Shown in pieces: positions 6,422 through 6,702 of a DNA stretch of 6,702 nt. Made by a program: the position numbers and the translations under genes. Each line of letters opens with the position of its first letter. The stretch's first letter is position 1. The notes under the pieces are model-generated. The model was not told the DNA's origin. It saw only the letters and a list, made by a program, of their open reading frames with translations, and ran no database searches. Origin of the DNA: Nitrospirota bacterium (GTDB taxonomy: Bacteria; Nitrospirota; Nitrospiria; Nitrospirales; UBA8639); the NCBI GenBank assembly GCA_003235785.1, contig QJYE01000044.1, positions 1 through 6,702 on the forward strand, given 5' to 3'.

Positions 6422-6484
6422 AAAAAAAGCGCCAACTGCGTATTCTCAAGGCCACATCAGTTGGCCTTGTCATCGCAGTGGCGC
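6422..6484 (-). terminator. Intrinsic terminator inside the leader of the nitrite operon (attenuator)
   Basis: Read on the minus strand, GCGCCACTGCG (6484-6474) pairs with CGCAGTTGGCGC (6440-6429), giving 11 pairs with one bulged T. Seven T follow at once (6428-6422). Inside the loop a second perfect stem, AAGGCCA (6468-6462) with TGGCCTT (6454-6448), stacks on the first. It ends only about 30 bases before the channel start codon, and the only downstream genes on this strand are the channel and nirA. It therefore looks like a leader terminator that must be overcome for the operon to be expressed, not the end of an upstream gene. Confidence 0.75.
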
Positions 6485-6493
6485 CCTTGCCAC
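6448..6493 (-). promoter_or_regulatory. Candidate antiterminator: two tandem hairpins resembling an ANTAR target
   Basis: On the minus strand GTGGC (6493-6489) and GCCAC (6482-6478) enclose a six-base loop, AAGGGC. After a nine-base linker comes the AAGGCCA/TGGCCTT hairpin, with a seven-base loop ACTGATG. The first hairpin uses bases 6478-6482, which lie inside the 5' arm of the terminator, so the two folds exclude each other. RNA targets of ANTAR proteins such as NasR and NasT are two tandem hairpins with six-base loops bearing A at position 1 and G at position 4; both loops here have that A and G, though the second is one base longer. In the known cases the second hairpin overlaps the terminator; here the first one does. 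The fit is therefore suggestive, not exact. Confidence 0.45.
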
Positions 6494-6612
6494 ACTCAAA
6501 CCACTCCTCATACCTTGAAGAGTACTGTCAGAAACCTACCCGATTACGGAACCTTTTATGGGCTCTTCCCTCATAAATTCGGAAGAAATGGCCCAATACC
6601 CCCATCTAAGGC

Positions 6613-6651
6613 AAAAAAAAACGCCCATCCCTCTTGCTTGGGAATGGACGC
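6613..6651 (-). terminator. Intrinsic terminator of a gene beyond the right edge
   Basis: On the minus strand a stem of about ten pairs with one bulged T forms between GCGTCCATTCCC and GGGATGGGCG, with a G-U pair and a loop of about eight bases. Nine T follow (6621-6613). It would end transcription of a minus-strand gene lying mostly to the right of 6660 and isolate the channel operon from it. The promoter of the operon should then lie between 6485 and 6612, where I could not identify a clear -35/-10 pair or a -24/-12 element. Confidence 0.75.
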
Positions 6652-6664
6652 CAATTGTCCACAA

Positions 6665-6685
6665 ACTCGTCTTTATTCAACGAGT
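6665..6685. other. Perfect 6-bp hairpin at the right edge
   Basis: ACTCGT (6665-6670) and ACGAGT (6680-6685) form a stem with a nine-base loop. It lies just before the 6613-6651 terminator in minus-strand direction and may belong to the 3' end of the neighbouring transcript. No T-run follows it directly. Confidence 0.3.
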
Positions 6686-6702
6686 GGCAACTTCATTGTT
6701 GC

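Noticed and set aside
6393..6473. N-terminal extension of 27 residues on the channel protein
   Set aside because: It would be translated through the terminator hairpin. The ATG at 6392 has an ideal ribosome-binding site and gives the usual FNT N-terminus.
6476..6493. Sigma-54 promoter, because TGGCA followed by TGC appears on the minus strand
   Set aside because: The GG and GC elements are about three bases too far apart for a -24/-12 promoter, and the same bases are better explained by the hairpins.

Overview
The window most resembles a Nitrospira-type nitrite-oxidising bacterium. This is an inference from the pairing of a formate/nitrite-family channel with a siroheme nitrite reductase, a Gram-negative-style lipoprotein, and the repeat style; no marker gene is present to prove it. 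Base composition is near 50% GC, and the spacers are long and rich in repeats.

Layout, left to right. Positions 1-175 hold two copies of a 12-bp repeat, possibly the eroded end of an insertion sequence. A thiol peroxidase (tpx-like, minus strand, 176-835) follows. It carries a lipoprotein signal, keeps the peroxidatic cysteine and lacks the usual resolving cysteine. Positions 836-1254 are its promoter region plus sequence with no convincing gene. A doubtful plus-strand hypothetical frame (1255-1872) comes next, then a small, well-formed minus-strand protein of a phage-associated type (2020-2334). A two-ACT-domain GcvR-like regulator lies on the plus strand (2753-3280).

Positions 3281-3843 separate this regulator from the convergent nirA gene. 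They contain a large nested imperfect palindrome (about 3395-3785) built from four copies of one roughly 17-20-bp motif, with a second palindromic repeat inside each half.

The right third is a minus-strand nitrite-assimilation operon: the channel gene (5499-6392) is transcribed first, then ferredoxin-type nitrite reductase nirA (3844-5448). The channel imports nitrite and NirA reduces it to ammonium for biosynthesis. The channel gene has an unusual leader: a strong hairpin followed by seven U sits just before its ribosome-binding site, so it should terminate transcription ahead of the operon. A second hairpin with a six-base A..G.. loop shares bases with the terminator stem and could act as an antiterminator. 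The arrangement recalls ANTAR (NasR/NasT) control of nitrate/nitrite assimilation in other bacteria. Further upstream, another terminator closes a minus-strand gene lying beyond the right edge.

The leader attenuator, the nested palindrome and the one-cysteine lipoprotein peroxidase are the three points most worth pursuing.
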